Origin: Sclerurus mexicanus
Taxonomy: Eukaryota > Chordata > Aves > Passeriformes > Furnariidae
Assembly (NCBI GenBank): GCA_013396755.1
Contig: VWZF01001835.1
Span: forward strand, 310,001 to 374,000
Direction: 5' to 3'
Length of the DNA: 64,000 bases
Positions 46,314 through 60,467 of the stretch are shown one piece after another; positions within the stretch are counted from its first letter, which is position 1, and each line of letters starts with the position of its first letter. The position numbers and the translations under genes are program-made. The notes under the pieces were generated by a model. That model saw only the letters and a program-made list of their open reading frames with translations. It searched no databases and was not told the DNA's origin.

Positions 46314-49300
46314 CTCCAGACAGGATCATGCCACCAAAGTAAAAATAGCATCACACAGGTCATCCAAAAGTAGGCAAAAATAAAGCAGTGGGGAAAAAAA
46401 AAAAACCAAAACAAAACAAAAAAAAACCCACTTCCAGATCACCAGTTACTGCAATTAGTTAAATCTGGTTTAGATCTTACTGCTGCCCTGAAAATCTCTC
46501 TTTGACTTGGAGAAGGAAAATATATCTGTTCACAATGAAGGTAGGGAAACAGTGATGGAGTGAGCTACTTGGATAAGTATTCAGGACTGGTTTTTTAGAT
46601 GTTTGTAAATTTCCTCAGTTAGGAGAGGTCTGCCAGCAACAATTCCTACACACACAAGACAAAAATCCAATCTCACACTAAGATCATCCTTTTCAATCAT
46701 AAAGTTAGTAGAGTGTCAGTGAAGCACAAGTAGCAGTGTAACATTTGCAAAGCATGACTGCTCTACAGGGCATGGGAGAAAGCTACTCAGAGGACCAAAG
46801 ATTACATCTCGGGATTCCCTGCTTAGCCTTCTGGAGAACCAAAGTTAAATTCCTGATCAGATGTTTATTTCCCTTAGTGAAGAGAGATATAGATAGGTGC
46901 AAGAAATGTAATATTTTTCAATGGAATAAAGAGAAACTAATGTTACATCACAAGAAATAGTAGTGGGGAAAAGGAACACTTGCTAAAAGATGGAAAGTGG
47001 TGCTAGGTTATAGAAGTCGCTTTTTCTTTTGTGCTCATCATTAGAGCCTGATGAGGAAGCTTATGATAAGGAAACTAGGAGGGAAGCAACACACATCAAG
47101 TATTTCACTCAGGAATGAGGTCATGTATAGACAAAGATGAAACTGATGAGCTCAGAACTAAATGCGAGAACAACTTCTGTTTTCCAGATGTTATTTTTCT
47201 GGGTGGCCTCCAGAGCTTTGAAGGGCATTTTTCTCATGGATAAAAGATTTTCCACTACAGATGGTGCTTTAACCCTCCTAAGTCCTTGTATATCTGAAAT
47301 AAAACTCTGGCAAAAACTCACATCACAATTCTTAGGAGGACAGCTGGGTTTTTATTGTCACAGCTTTCCATTCATCATTTTGAAATTCAGGTAAAACAAC
47401 TTCCCATAGGTCCTCACTTTGGTACTTAGTTAATAAAACAGACTTTAAACCTATTTAATTTCTGGTATATTTAGAGTATGCATTTATTCATGGGGATGAT
47501 TTTTAACTAGTAGCAACTTTATGCCTTTAATACCTCTATATAAATTTTATATATGCATATACAAATTTTTGAGAAATTATTTTCCTTACAATTTGTCTGC
47601 TCTTTCTTTGCTGTGACCCACTACTCCCTTCCAAACTTTTGTCCAAACCATTTCTAGTTAGCTCTGCTAGGATCTAATACTTTGAGCCAAGAAAACAAGA
47701 AACAACGATGAAAAACATGTTCCGGCAAAGTCTTTTAGGCTGTGAAAGAAGAAATATAAGAAATTACTTAGAAAGAGTGCAGTTCCTGGAGAATTAAAAT
47801 TAGAAAGGCAGTGAAATATATTTCCCATATAAAAACATTTTGAGAAGAAATAAAATGGTTCATGTAAGAAAATTTTAATGAAAACTTAATTAATTATTCA
47901 GACAAACCAAAACCAAATCAAAGTAAAATATATGGAGTCCTTCAGTGTGAGCAATTTATTCATAAATAGACATATGTTTTGAGACTGAGTGTCCACATTG
48001 GATTTGTGTAATTGTATTCTATTTAGCGCGATTTGGAGTTTAAAGGAAGAACACACACAGCAGTTTCATTTCCGGTTCTGTGCAAGCACAGCCCAGGATA
48101 CAGATATAAGCTGTACCTGGGAGTTGTGTTTCTGCATCAGTTTGGGCCCAGACTACAATGCCTCCGTTGGAAGCAATATATTTTTGCTGATTCTGAAATT
48201 TCAGCACTTTCTACTATCTGTATCTAGGCATAATTTCTGAGACAAGGTAATATTATTTGACACAGAATGAATTGAATATATTCACATAGATTATTAATAT
48301 CTGGTGAATATTTTAAGTGCAGTTTGTAGATACCAAATTTAATTTTATTCAGGGCATATATATGATGTAGTGTTTTCCTCACAATTGATTGTACAAAAAT
48401 TGAAATTTTCATCAAGAATACAGCCCAACTGTCCCTCGTGATGCTGAGATAATGCATTACACAAATGCAGCAAACTGAAATGAACAGATGGCCATACACA
48501 GCCATTCACTGTTAAGTGAAGACTAGCATCCCTTAGGATTTTCAAGAGGACATAATGCTGTGAGCACTAGGGAGGAGTTGGGGAGATCACCATTTAACTC
48601 CTTGTTTGAGATCTCTGAGACTACTCTAACCTAAAGTAGTGCTCTGCATCTCTGTCTACGCAAAAGTCTGATAATTTGTGTGAATATGAAGCAGGACCTC
48701 TCCGGACTGTGATCTCTGCTGTCAAGACCATTGTTATCACAACTCTGTGTCACAAGGTAAAAGAGAATAGTTCGCTACATGTCTAGGGCAAAAAGCATGC
48801 TAAGAAGAGAGTGGATGAGCTGCATTAACTAACATCTTTTGGAGGCCCCTTCTTTGCTAGTGGACAGCAAGGATGGTTAAAATAAAATGGTTCTCTGATG
48901 TAATCATCTTGATGAAGGAACAGGAAATAAATGTTAATATTTTAAATCTCCACTGACATCTGTGGGGATCATGGTCTGTCATGGGGGACATGATTGTTCA
49001 GACAAGTCCTCACTGGGAAAGGATTAAAGTCATGAATACCAGTATCAATCAGCATTTTGCCTGAGGGAGAACACAGATGATGTTTCCTCTGGATATGAAA
49101 CTGAACAAAAATGAACTGAGAAATAATGAGCGAGACCAGACCTATGCAAAATGAAGAAACCTTGGTCCATTAAAAAAGTTGTCCAAGGCCTTTTTGTTAT
49201 ATACATTTCTATATCAGCACAAGGACTTCACATTTCAGGAGCTGAACTATACACTTTAAGCTGCAAAACTTTATGACAGAACACTCTTAAAAGTGTGTTT

Positions 49301-52300
49301 TGTATTTGTGGAGTGAGTTAATACCTTCTTTGGAGAGTTTTCAATGCCTTTTATCTTGTATGAAACATGTAGGTAGAATTTTATTGTAGACCCTTTTGAC
49401 ACATTTTTGATCTTTCCTTCCACCCCGACTTTCTCTTCCATGATACAAAGTCCTTTTTCAACTCATCTTTCCTATTTTTCGTGCTAATACTTGTCCACAA
49501 CAATGTCTTAAGCTCCGTTCTTTAAAAGTTGTATTACAATTCTGACAGCCAACAGAATACAGTTAACTGGGTCTGAATTCAGACTTTCTGAGAAGCAAAT
49601 CTAGCACTTCAAGTCAAGTAACTTTTTCTTTTCTTATCCTTTTTTGAAGACTCTTTCTGAGGAATCTCTTAGGCAACCTGACATTTTATCCTATAGCTTG
49701 GCATCTCTAGTTTTCTGTCTGCAGTTTTAGTGACAGCCATAAGGTTTGTTGATTTTAAATGAAGTATTAGAAGCAGCTTGTTAACAAAGGAGTTAATAGA
49801 GCAATTTTCATAGAATATTACGTTTTTCCACATTGTAATTTCCAAGATCATATTTTTAATCTCATGTTTATTCTGTTTTAGAAACATAATTAAAAGGACA
49901 ATCCCCCTTCCAGCTGAAAGATTATGACTATCAATGCTTCAGTACACATACAGAAGGACTTAAAGGCAGAGTATGATCACCCTTCATTTTGTTATTCTTT
50001 GACTAACACATTCCCCTTAGCTCTGATGTGGTTTTTTGTGGGTCTGTGTGACATGGTTTTATTATTTTAAAAATTATTTCTGTTATTCAGTTTGCAAAAA
50101 ACTTCTACAATTTTTGACCAGTACATAGCAATTTTTCATTAATATCTTAATTGTTCTTGCAACAGGCCAAGCTTATGACAAAATAATTGATTACCTGGTT
50201 TTTTTCATACTGAGAGGCTATGGAAATGTGCTGCTGTATTGATGAAGGACTCAGGCTTTCTGTACAACACAGGTTGCTCTTATTTCCTGCCTCCAGCCAG
50301 CACAAAGTACAATAAAACAGAGATAGCACTATTTGTTGGTACTGTCCAACAAATTTATTTTTAAAATCGAGTTATAGACTTATTTTTGTTCTTATTAAAT
50401 TAACTAGAAAGAGGAAGGGACCGTAATATGTTTTTTCTCCTTTAAGGAAACATAGTTGTACAGTTTGTGACCCACAAGTGGAGTGGTCATGTTTGTTTGT
50501 TTTGGTAATGTGTAGGAATTGACGAATGCCGGCACCAATCTGTGTCACAAGAACTGGAAGGCACATGTGATGTAGAATGGTACATGAGAAGACTGAGGCA
50601 GAGAAAAAATAAAAATAATCATAATTTCTGAGTAAACCTTTTCCAGTATTTCTAGCTAATGGGGCTATCTCCTCTCTGAAGTGCACTCTTTGCTGTAGGA
50701 GTGCAGCTGTTCATCATAGGCAGTCTCAATTAAGAAGTGATGGTTTCAGATTATTTTGGGTTGTTCTCCTTCCCACCACTGAAAATGGTTTCACACTGTT
50801 GTAATTCAAGGAAGCCTCTTGTGCTTTGCCTGACAGCTGTAGACAGAAGAGAGATTCAGAAAAAAAGTTGATCCAAGTTGAGCATGGGAACATTTCCTTT
50901 ACAGTGTTTAAGATCTGATATCCCCATACCTCATACTTTTCAGTTCTTTTTAGCCTTGGGAGATGAATTAAGGATGTGTTCAGAGAATGTTTCAGTCTGC
51001 CCATGCTTTAGTGAACACATGATTATCCATTTATAACTCACAACAGGATAAGTTTGAGTTTTCAATGAGTTTAGGGTTTCAGGGGTTTATTTATTTTTTT
51101 TAACCATAACCCAGTGTTAATGTAGAACTGGCTATAAAATAATGAATAAGATATTTGCAAAAAGAGTTTGAAATACTTTTAAAAATATTTCTACTGGAGC
51201 AGTTCACACACAAAGATTTGCATCACACACAGAGATAAAAATTAAATCTGCCTTATTTCTGAGGTAATAAAAATAAGGCCTGGTCATTTCTAGACATGGT
51301 TCTTATACTTTGTGAGAAAAACAGCAACATATAGATAGCAAGACAATTCTGTGTTCCCAGATAATTTTGCTGTACTGGCCTCCATAGTTTAGAACTGAAT
51401 CTCTGTATAAAGGACATTAATTAATCGAGAATTCTTCTCATTCCTGCAAAGGCCAATGTGTTAGTCTTGCTTGCATAAATAAAATTCTCTGATTAAAGTC
51501 AAATCCTCTCCTCTCCTCTCCTTTCTTCCCCTTCTTCTTTCCTTTCCTTTTCCCAAAGTCATGATGGTAGCCTCCTAGGAAGATGGCTGATGAAATGATG
51601 ACATAGGCATTCCATTCACAATATGGTACTTCCCAAGAATATTCCTAAATGTAATAATAAAGGTCCTTTTTTTTTTCTTTTCTGCTTTTTCTTCTAGAGT
51701 GAGGTAAAAACATCAGAGAAATAGCACTGTTTTGTGTCTCCATGGTTAATTTTATATTCTGATTGTTCTGACACAGAAGATGAATAAGACAGGATTTCCC
51801 CCTTGCCCCTAGCATTTTTATGTTTATAAATGTATAGCTAAAAGAAATCTAAGAAATACCTCTGTAGTTCTATGGATCACATTTAATGGAAAATTGATCC
51901 TCCTTTTAAGAAAGTTCTAAGACTAGAAATTTTTCAATAGAAGTGGCATCTGTGGTTATTCCTTGAATGGTAAACAATGCAGGTTGTAATGGTTCATCCT
52001 TTTTTCAGTTTTATTGTTGCCTTCCACCTTCCAATCTAAATGTTCGTAGCATCATAATTACCTCTTCTGGCTTTTTTAAAATGTCACAGCCACTCTTCAG
52101 CCACATCACACAGGAGTACAACTTCACTTTTAAACACTGTCTTAACAGTTGAAATATCTGACAGGCTGAATTATAAGCATGGCAACAAATTGGTCTTCTT
52201 TTGGCTTTTCCTGGATTTGTGTTACTTTGGGAAACAAGAAGGAGATCTGAAGCTGGAAATACCTGGATCCAAAGACATGCCTACTAAGAGTGATCTTTGT

Positions 52301-53535
52301 CTAAGCCATTCAAATCCTTTTCCAGACATCTAAACACTATAGTTAACCTGCCACTTTGTTATGTTGTAATTAGTCTTAATCATTCATAGCTTTTGTATAC
52401 ATGGTGGCCTCACATACAGAAATAGTACAGTTTGAAAACAGAGATAAAATGGTATTAAATTAACAGCTCTATCTGAATAAGAAAGAAAAACTTCCAATCA
52501 CAGACCTCATGTGGGGATTCTAAAAAGGAATAAGTATGGCTATTTTTTCCAGCTGTGCCAAGAAGACTAAAAAATAAATTTTTTACCCATAAAATTGCTA
52601 TTCTCTGAATACTTAACATTTCATCCTAGCAGGTCACTAGGGCACCTGTATTCCTTTCACTCTTCTTCTTCCCCTCTAACCTTGTGAAATCTTTTCTAGA
52701 TGCCTCAGAAAGTTATAACACCTCTGTGCAATTAGCAGCCGTACAAGGCTTTCACGGTGATGAGTCTGATGTTATTCTGCTCCAACACCTACTGCTCAAC
52801 CTTTCATCATGTGTGTATATGTATTTTAAAGTTCTTCCCTTCATCTGTTCACAGGCAAATATTTTTTGCTACCTTGAATAAACAAAGAGCTGTCCTACTA
52901 GGACAGGCAAGCTATGTGAACCATCACTTCCTCTTAGCAAAGAGCTCTTTAACAAGATCAGAACATTTTCTATGTGCAGGATCTATATTTCATCCCTGAG
53001 AAAAGCCTTCATACATGAATATAATTATGCAGTTTTGGTCTCCTATCCTTTTTGTGGAACAGGATAATGTGTTGATGTGGTACTTCAAACCCTTCATGGG
53101 CCTGGCAGCATGATAGACTGCGGTTATTTAGTGAGAACATATTGTGGGAAGAGAGAACAAAAAACTACTCCTCAGTGTACTGATTTGATCCTCAATATGG
53201 CCAAAACTGTGATCACACAAAATTTTAAGATTAGAAGCAAAACGAAAATTAAAGTTTAAAAATTACTCAGTGCTTTGTGATCCTTACAAAGGGACTAAAA
53301 ACTATTTTTTATGTTAATATTTGAGAAAATATAAGATTAATAAGGTTAAATCATCCAAAGAAAAGGCCATTTATTAATGGAATAAGACTAAAATAACATG
53401 CACACTCTACTGGATGAATGGGAGGTTAAAAAATCACATCCTTTATTTGATATTTATGGACTACAGCTCCTTGATAAGGAATTCAAATGGAATTGGGAGT
53501 TTAAGAGTATATTTGAAAAAATATCAGGTGATTTA
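46314..53535. other. unique AT-rich DNA with minor simple repeats
   Basis: Seven kilobases without a recognised gene. An A-rich/AAAAC patch lies at 46393-46429 and a pyrimidine tract at 51504-51554. Around 47990-48240 the sequence is of higher complexity, with a CpG at AGCGCG near 48025, and may be a conserved element. A pyrimidine tract ending TCTTTTCTAG just before 52701 is acceptor-like, but no matching donor is convincing. Confidence 0.55.
51504..51554 (+). repeat. 51-bp pure pyrimidine tract (CTCCT-rich)
   Basis: All bases on the plus strand are C or T, beginning with four CTCCT-like units and then CTTT/CCTT runs. It is the mirror class of the purine tract at 15265. Confidence 0.95.
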
Positions 53536-54039
53536 CCTGGAGCCCTGCATCCAGCTCTAGGGTCCACAGTACAGGAAGGACACGGACCTGTTGGAGAGAG
53601 TTCAGAGCAGGGCCACAAAAATGATTAGAAGGATGGAACACCTCTCCTATAAGGAAAGGCTAAGAGAATTGGGATTGTCCAGTTTGTGAAGAAGGCTCCA
53701 GAGTGACCTTATTGTGGCCTTCCAGTATTTAAAGGAGGCCTACAAGAGAGCTGGAGTATGACTTTTTACAAAGTGGTAGTGATAAGACAAAGGGGCAAAG
53801 GCTTTAAACTGACAGAGAGTGGGTTTAGGTTAGGTATTAGGAAGACATTCTTTACTGTGAGGGTGGCAAGGCACTGGATCAGGTTGTCCAGAGAAGCTGT
53901 GGATACCCCATCCCTGGAAGGCCAGGCTGGGTGGGACCTTGAGCAAACTGTTCTAGTGGAAGTTGTCCCTGCCCAGGGCAGGAGATTTGGAACTAGATGA
54001 TCTTTAAGGTCCCTTCCTACCCAAACCATTCTATGATTT
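53536..54039 (+). mobile_element. CR1 LINE, 3' end
   Basis: About 504 bp of collinear CR1 3' sequence, from GAGCCCTGCATCCAGCTCTA through the RT C-terminal region (GGAACACCTCTCCTATAAGG) and the 3' region (GTGAGGGTGGCAAGGCACTGG) to CCATTCTATGATTT, a single tail octamer. The 5' end is truncated. Reading frames are broken. Confidence 0.93.
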
Positions 54040-56980
54040 ATCAATGAGTTTCATTTTCTAGTGGGGTGACTTTTTAGGATCTGAAACAGATTGCTTAAAA
54101 AAAAAGAGAAGCGATTCAACATTTTATCCATTTAAAAATATGAGAGAGAATTGAGAGCTGCCATCCACATTAATAGCCTTTTCCTTTGAGTTTTATTATT
54201 GTGGAGGAGAGAAGGGAGTGTATTTTGCTTTATTTTCCTTGTTTGAGATTGGGAGTCTTGTCTTACTTGGAGTTTGATCTTCTGAATATTGATCAGACTC
54301 AGAAATTATGAAATCTAGATTAATGAGCAGCTTGATGGTGTAGGAACAGGGTTCACAATACAAAGAAATTTTATAAGGACTCCTTTTTAAAGTTTTAACT
54401 TTTACCAGTTTGAGAAGTTGGATACAAAGATCTTGATAGTTCAGATTCAGAAGATGAACTTAGTTATAACAGTTTCAGATCTGAGATGTAGTTTAAAAAA
54501 TTGTTTTTAGCACTTCCGTTGAAAGAACTCTAAAAAGATTTTCAACTTTTTAGCTCCTACAGAAAAAAAAAAAAGCTAAACCCTCTAAAAACAAACGTGG
54601 AAACTTTCTATAGAGATTTATCTTTTATTAATTTATGAAAGAGTCTTTGTTATTTATAGAGTTGAAAAATTAATTAAAATAATATTAATCATGTATGAAT
54701 TAATTTATTATTTTGTGCTTAGATGAATGAAGTACTTGTAGAGTTGTTTAAAACTGCAAAAAAATTAATTCACAAACACACACACTAATATTGATCCTCA
54801 TCAAGGAAACTGCTTTCAAAATTTTTTACGAGCTGTTTTTTTTCCCAAAAGTGCTAGTTGTCTTTAATTTTTCAAAGTCTTTGCAACTGGAAAAGAAAAA
54901 ACGCCTCATCTAAATTATTCTGTTCCCAGAGACTCCCTCCCTTATGCTATGAAAATATACGAATTCATGACCATGGTGAAGCCCCTGGGTGGGCATTTAG
55001 TAGAAATCTATTTGTGAAGATACTGTCTCTGAGATGATATTTCTTTTTGGTAAGATGATGGAAGCCAAGCCTGCCGGCTTGATGTTTCTCCTGAAGTCCT
55101 AGTAAGAAAACAAGGTCCGTGTTTTCATATTTTATGGTGTCTATTCAGACATATAAGCCTTTTGGGGGTCAGCAAGATGTTTTCTCATATGGCTGTAGTT
55201 TCACTCTTACTCCGATTTCCTGATACACTTCAGTTATTTTTAAAATTGAACCATTCACTTCTCTGTATTTTGGACTTGGATTTTGTTGCCATCAGGAGCA
55301 TAATAGCTTGTGGTACATGACTACCCTTCAGTTCATACTAATAAAATGTAAAACTAAGGCTGTCTCTGGCTCTCAGCAATGGAAAATGTAGACTCATATT
55401 CATCTTTCATGTCTTGGTCAGCAAGCATGTGCTACAGGCCACTTCTGTGTTTCCAGGTACTTTAATGTTCCTATTCTCTGGTCCAGGAGGTCAGAGAGAT
55501 ACAAACAACCAGAATTGCACATTTGTAAACAACTAGATTAGAAAGCTGTTTTCAGGATGGCCTGTTGGTATTCCCATATTATTTATGTTCTGCAAAAAAA
55601 CATGATGTCAGTGAATTCAAAAATTGTAGCTTAAATTCATTTACGGTAGCATTTTCAAGTGATTACTTTGAAACTTCTGCAGTAGATGTCACATATCTAA
55701 AACAACCGTGTTGGTGCACATCCCACTGATGCATGAAATCGGCCATCAGATAAAAAAACAGCCAAAACCCCCCACACCCAAACTAAAATACAGACTAACC
55801 TAAAAGTTGTTTGACTTCATGAATTTGTGTTGGACAAACCACAAATAAGCTTCCTTTCTTACAGTATAGCCTGCTGCTACTCTTTGTCATAATCACTTAC
55901 ATTTTGCATTACTGTATTTCTGCTCCGTCAGGAGAAATTGTCAATTGAGTGCTGCTTTGATATACTGCATCCAGATATAATGGTCTACTGATCTGCATCA
56001 GGAAAACAGGCAAAGAAAGAGTATTTTTTCCAACAGTTTCAAAATCTTTTCAGTCGTTACTTAATGAAAAAGTTTTTGCATGTCTTTATTTGTAAGGCTG
56101 TATCACAGTGCTTTTTCAGACTGTCCCAGAATATTTTTTTCCTTCCTTCCTGAACCTCAGTGTCTCTCACTGCTACAAACCTTGACAATACCCATCAAGA
56201 AACAACCACTTCAGCTCTGTTCTTGCAGGCCACAATGCTTGGTCCTTGGCTGTTTTCTGCTCAGTACTTATTTAACAGAAGGCAATCCCAACAGAATAAT
56301 CCTAGTGCAAAGTTAGATTCATAACAATGAGCTCAAAAGAATATGGACTAAGCAATACTAGTAATGTCTGGACAAAATTGTAATTAAATATAGCCTGAAA
56401 GACCTAAAGTTTTCTACTGGACTTTGGGCATCTATTTAGTAGTATTAATCTGTGTATCTGAACACAGAGACTTCGATTTCACCTGCCCTGATTTCATAAA
56501 GAATTGTGATTTCAAGTTGTAGCTATTTAAAAGAAGCAATTAAACCTTCAGTCTTGTTAAGGTTAAGTAACAACAATTAACTTATTATACATTTGGTGTA
56601 TTTTTCCATGTAGGAGACTGAAATATGGTGTAAGGAACATATTACTTTTGTTCCAAAGCTTTAGCAATTTGCTCTTTTTTTTCATAGTTGAGATTAGCCT
56701 TTTTTGCATATATCTAGTCAGACTCACATTTAATATAGTTGCTATAATTAAATTGAAGTAAGTTACTTCTAAAGAAACTGTTCATGTTATTGTTTATAAC
56801 CTATCTACAAGGAGAGGTGGTTGCAATTCTGGCTCATATAAATGAGAGACAAAATTTTAACTCAGAGATTGTTATAATTTGAAGAGACCGGAGCCTATGA
56901 AGTGTTCTGGGGAATTTCATAAATGTAAGATAGCAACATAGAGAAAATTGTGATCTGCAGCATTACATCTAAATATAAAA
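54040..56980. other. unique AT-rich DNA
   Basis: No repeat family or gene is recognised. Several poly-A/T-rich stretches and one 78-codon ORF (56080-56316) without recognisable features are present. Confidence 0.6.
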
Positions 56981-57188
56981 AAACCCTTTGTCACCATGAG
57001 GGAGTCTGAGCACTGGCACAGATTGCTCTGAGAGACAAGGAGGGGTCTCCCTCCTTGGAGGTACTCAAAACTCAACTGGGCATGATCCTGGGAAACCTAC
57101 TCTAGTTGAACCTACTTTAGCAGGGGTTTTGAACTAGACAGACTCCAGAAGTACCTTTCAGCCCCAGCAATTTTGAGATTCTGCAACC
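56981..57188 (+). mobile_element. CR1 LINE, extreme 3' end
   Basis: About 208 bp match the CR1 3' end: GAGCACTGGCACAGATTGC, then GGAGGTACTCAAAACTCAAC, then TTGAACTAGACAGACTCCAG and a degenerate octamer ATTTTGAGATTCTGC. It is more diverged than the 53536 copy, so it is probably an older insertion or a different subfamily. Confidence 0.88.
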
Positions 57189-59225
57189 ACCAATTAATCT
57201 TTCAAGAGCCTATGTGGCTCCTTCTGAGTTTATCTACAGCTGTTGAAGTTCTGAGAAGAGAGCTGACTAGCTCCCCTTTATCTAAGAGGTAGAAGATGTA
57301 CACTCATAATTAAGATGCCAGTTTTAAGTTTCTTCTCTGCCTCAGGAGTTTTCTGCCTACATCTCTTGCCTCAGTCTGACTGTAGTCCTTTTTCCATAGC
57401 AAAATAGTATGTACCTACTAGAACAAATTCTGCCAAAAGATGACTCTGAGAGTTCCCAGGCCTAGAGAGCTACAAATTCACATTTTCATTATTCACACAG
57501 AAGGTTTATATGCCTTCTGGCATAGGAAGATGAATCTGGGTGCTATGCAGGTGGGATGAGTCTATTACAAGCATTTTCTCATGCATAGATTCCCACCTAT
57601 GAATGCTAAACAACACCGGGTGCCTCCCTGGATCAGGGAGCCAGGCTTGTGTCATTGAAAAAACCTCAGAGTTACCATAACTCTGAAGAATTATGTCCTG
57701 GCTTTTGCATCCCACATGATGTGACAAGCCATTATTCAGTATTGTGCAGAGCCTGAATGCCTGACCCAGGACATGTCCACCAGACATTTAGTTTTCTAAT
57801 GGGGACAAGCTGCCAGCTTAGAAGTCCAGTGCCCAAATTCTTCTGTGAATCGAGCCTTTGGGCAATGTAGAAAAGAGAATAAAAAATCATAACAGATGCA
57901 GTTGGCTGAAATGGACTGCCATGATTCCAGAGGCAGACCATTTCCTCATCTGAAAATCATGTTCTTTTGTGTTATAATAGTTTGCATAAGATCCTCAAAC
58001 ATTTAAGTCATATTACCTAGACATTTTTAAATGTCAGGTGAAAGTAGAAGCCTGTGTATGACACTCAAGCAGTTTGTTTGTACTTCTATTTTTGGTTTTT
58101 TTCAATAACCAGAGGGATCATTTCATGTTGACAAGATAGCTGTTGATTAAGCTGAACCATGAAGTAACACATCCAGAGAAGATGAGATGCTAAAAACTTT
58201 AAATCCCTAGCAGAAGGTTGGATAAAAACTTTTATTGTCTGAGATATACTTGTGAGTTAACTAATTGTGAAGTGATAACAAATGGTTTAATTATTTCCCA
58301 TCTGTTAGTAATTCAATTAGATCCTTCTCAGTTTGCATAGCTGCAGTCCTTCTATCACTCTGCTCTGCATTCCCTACCCAGTTCAAAGTCCCTAGAGTTA
58401 AGCTATGTTATTAGCCCCTGAGGTGAAGATAAAAGAGTTCTTCAAAATAATTTTTCCCCCTTAAATTAATCATGTCTGTATCTTATCATTGTATTTACAA
58501 CATCTTTTTAACATAATAAATGCTACATTTATGTAGTCTGGGGAAAAAAAAAACCAACAACCAACGAAACAAAAAACCCTACCAACCAGCAATGCCTGAA
58601 TTGCTTTCTTTTTGGTTCAAATTACTAAAGGAAAAAAAATGTTGAGAACTTTGATGTGAAGATTCAACCTTACAGTAATTACACTTGAAAACAATTATTC
58701 TCAGAATAGGGACTTAAAACTAGGAAATCAACGATGAGTGACTTGTCATGCCCCAAATATATGGTGAATGCACAGGATGTACTCTTACATTTTAATGAGA
58801 TAAGCCATGCTGTTTTACATTTACATAGGCCACTGGCAGCTCACATTATCATTCCTCCACTAAATTTCACATTGTTTTAACCTTAAGCATCAGGTTCACA
58901 TTAAGAAGGGGTCATTTCTGCCTACATTTCTACTGTACTTTTGTGAGACAAAGAAAAATCCATTATTTTACTGTTATTTCTAGGGTAACTGAGAAAAAGA
59001 TGTTTTGTTAAAAAGGAAAGATAAAATGAAGAACACTTATCTCAAAAACCTCTTGCTCCTTGTCATTTGATGTCAGCGAAAGGTAAGGAGGTTCTCTCTG
59101 CCCCTGCCTTGCTGATGTGTTTATTCAGTACAGGGGGCAAAGGCAGGGGTAAACAGCATCACCGTGAATTCAGGATGGGTAGGCAATACTCACAGTGAGC
59201 ATTCTCTGTTCTGTACTTGTTGTAG
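57189..59225. other. unique AT-rich DNA
   Basis: No gene is recognised. A 93-codon minus ORF (57506-57787) has no identifiable domain. A short hairpin TATGCC-TTCT-GGCATA is at 57509-57524. An A-rich patch lies at 58543-58577. Confidence 0.55.
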
Positions 59226-59806
59226 TGTGCTGGTTTTCACTGGGGTAGAGCTAACTTTCTTCGCAGTGACTAGTATAAGGCTGTGTTTTGGATTTGTGCT
59301 GAGCACAAAGATGATAATATAGAGATGGTTTTGTTATGGCTGAGTGCTGAGCATGTTGTTAGTGCTTACACAGAGACAAGGCCTTTTCTACTTCTCATAC
59401 TTCCTTACTGGCAAGGAAGCTGGGGCTCCAAGGGAGGTTGGGAGGAGACACAGCCAGGGCAGGTGACCCAAAGTGACCAAAGGGATATTCCAGACCATGT
59501 AACACCATGATCAGTGGATAAAGTTGTGGGGACAATTAGTGTGATGGTGTTTGTCTTCCCAAGTAACAGTTATGTGTGTTGCGGCCCTGCTTTCCTGAAA
59601 ATTCCTGCCTCTGGGTAGCAGTGAATTAATCCCATGTTTTGCTGCATTTGTGTGTGTGGCCTTTGGTTTCCCTATTAAACTGTCTTTGTCTCAACCCATG
59701 AGTTTTCTGGCTTTTACCCTTCCAATTCTCTCCCTGATCCTGCTGGTGGGGAAGTGAATGAACAGCTGCCTGGGTCTTGGTTGCTGGCTGGGATTAAACC
59801 ACGACA
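59226..59806 (+). mobile_element. solo ERVL-type LTR with perfect 5-bp target duplication
   Basis: The 581-bp element begins TGTGCTGGTTTTCACTGGGG and ends GGATTAAACCACGACA, the ends of a common bird ERVL-like LTR family as I remember it. It is flanked by TGTAG on both sides (59221-59225 and 59807-59811), a perfect 5-bp duplication as expected for ERVL integration. The TATA position has decayed to GGATAAAG (59517-59524), and the polyadenylation signal ATTAAA is at 59674-59679. No internal viral genes remain. The 75-codon ORF inside has no meaning. Confidence 0.92.
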
Positions 59807-60467
59807 TGTAGGAACTGGGATTTATATTTCCCTGCTTAACTAGCCCCTGAGGGAACATGAATGAGGATGTTTTCAGGAGTTTCAGCCAGTGTTTTCCTTC
59901 CTCCTTGCCTCCCTCCTTCCCAATGCAGTAGTCAGAACTCCCAGAGAAACTTCTCACAATTCAGCATTACTGACCCACATAGGTTATCACTGCTTGAAAC
60001 TCCTCTTCCCTGTGAACACTATACCCCCAGTTCAAGACTAGAGGAATATTCAACTACCTAAGTCTCACAGAAATCAGGTTTCTCTAAGGACTTTTGCTGC
60101 ATCCAGCTGCAATAAACAAAACCCTTTTCTAGTATAAAGGAAAAGTGTGCCTTCTTTGCATCCCTCATAGGTAGATGGGCTGAAAATCAAACAATTCTTC
60201 GCATGCATCCATGTCTTAAAGATTCTTAAGAGAGAAAAGGAATTCTTAAAACATTTTACCTATGTTCTGCCAATAACCTACCAATTGCTTAATATAAGTA
60301 GTCAACAGCTTTGTGTTTCACTTTGTTTTACACTGTCACTTTAACCTGTGCTTCAGAAGCTTTCTCATCTTCCCTTCAATAAGATGCACTAATTAATTGG
60401 GTGACCTAGCTGCATTTGCAACACAGTCTTACTATCTCTTGGATTAATTTAAACCTAAGTAAACCAC
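59807..60467. other. unique DNA between two LTRs
   Basis: No gene or retroviral internal sequence is recognised. The stretch separates two LTRs of opposite orientation, so they are not the two ends of one provirus. Confidence 0.6.

Noticed and set aside
52684..52881. 65-codon ORF beginning near an acceptor-like TCTTTTCTAG
   Set aside because: No convincing donor or polyadenylation signal follows, and the peptide is unrecognised.
57509..57524. Hairpin TATGCC-TTCT-GGCATA
   Set aside because: Six-base arms are common by chance and no terminator-like or regulatory context exists in this type of genome.
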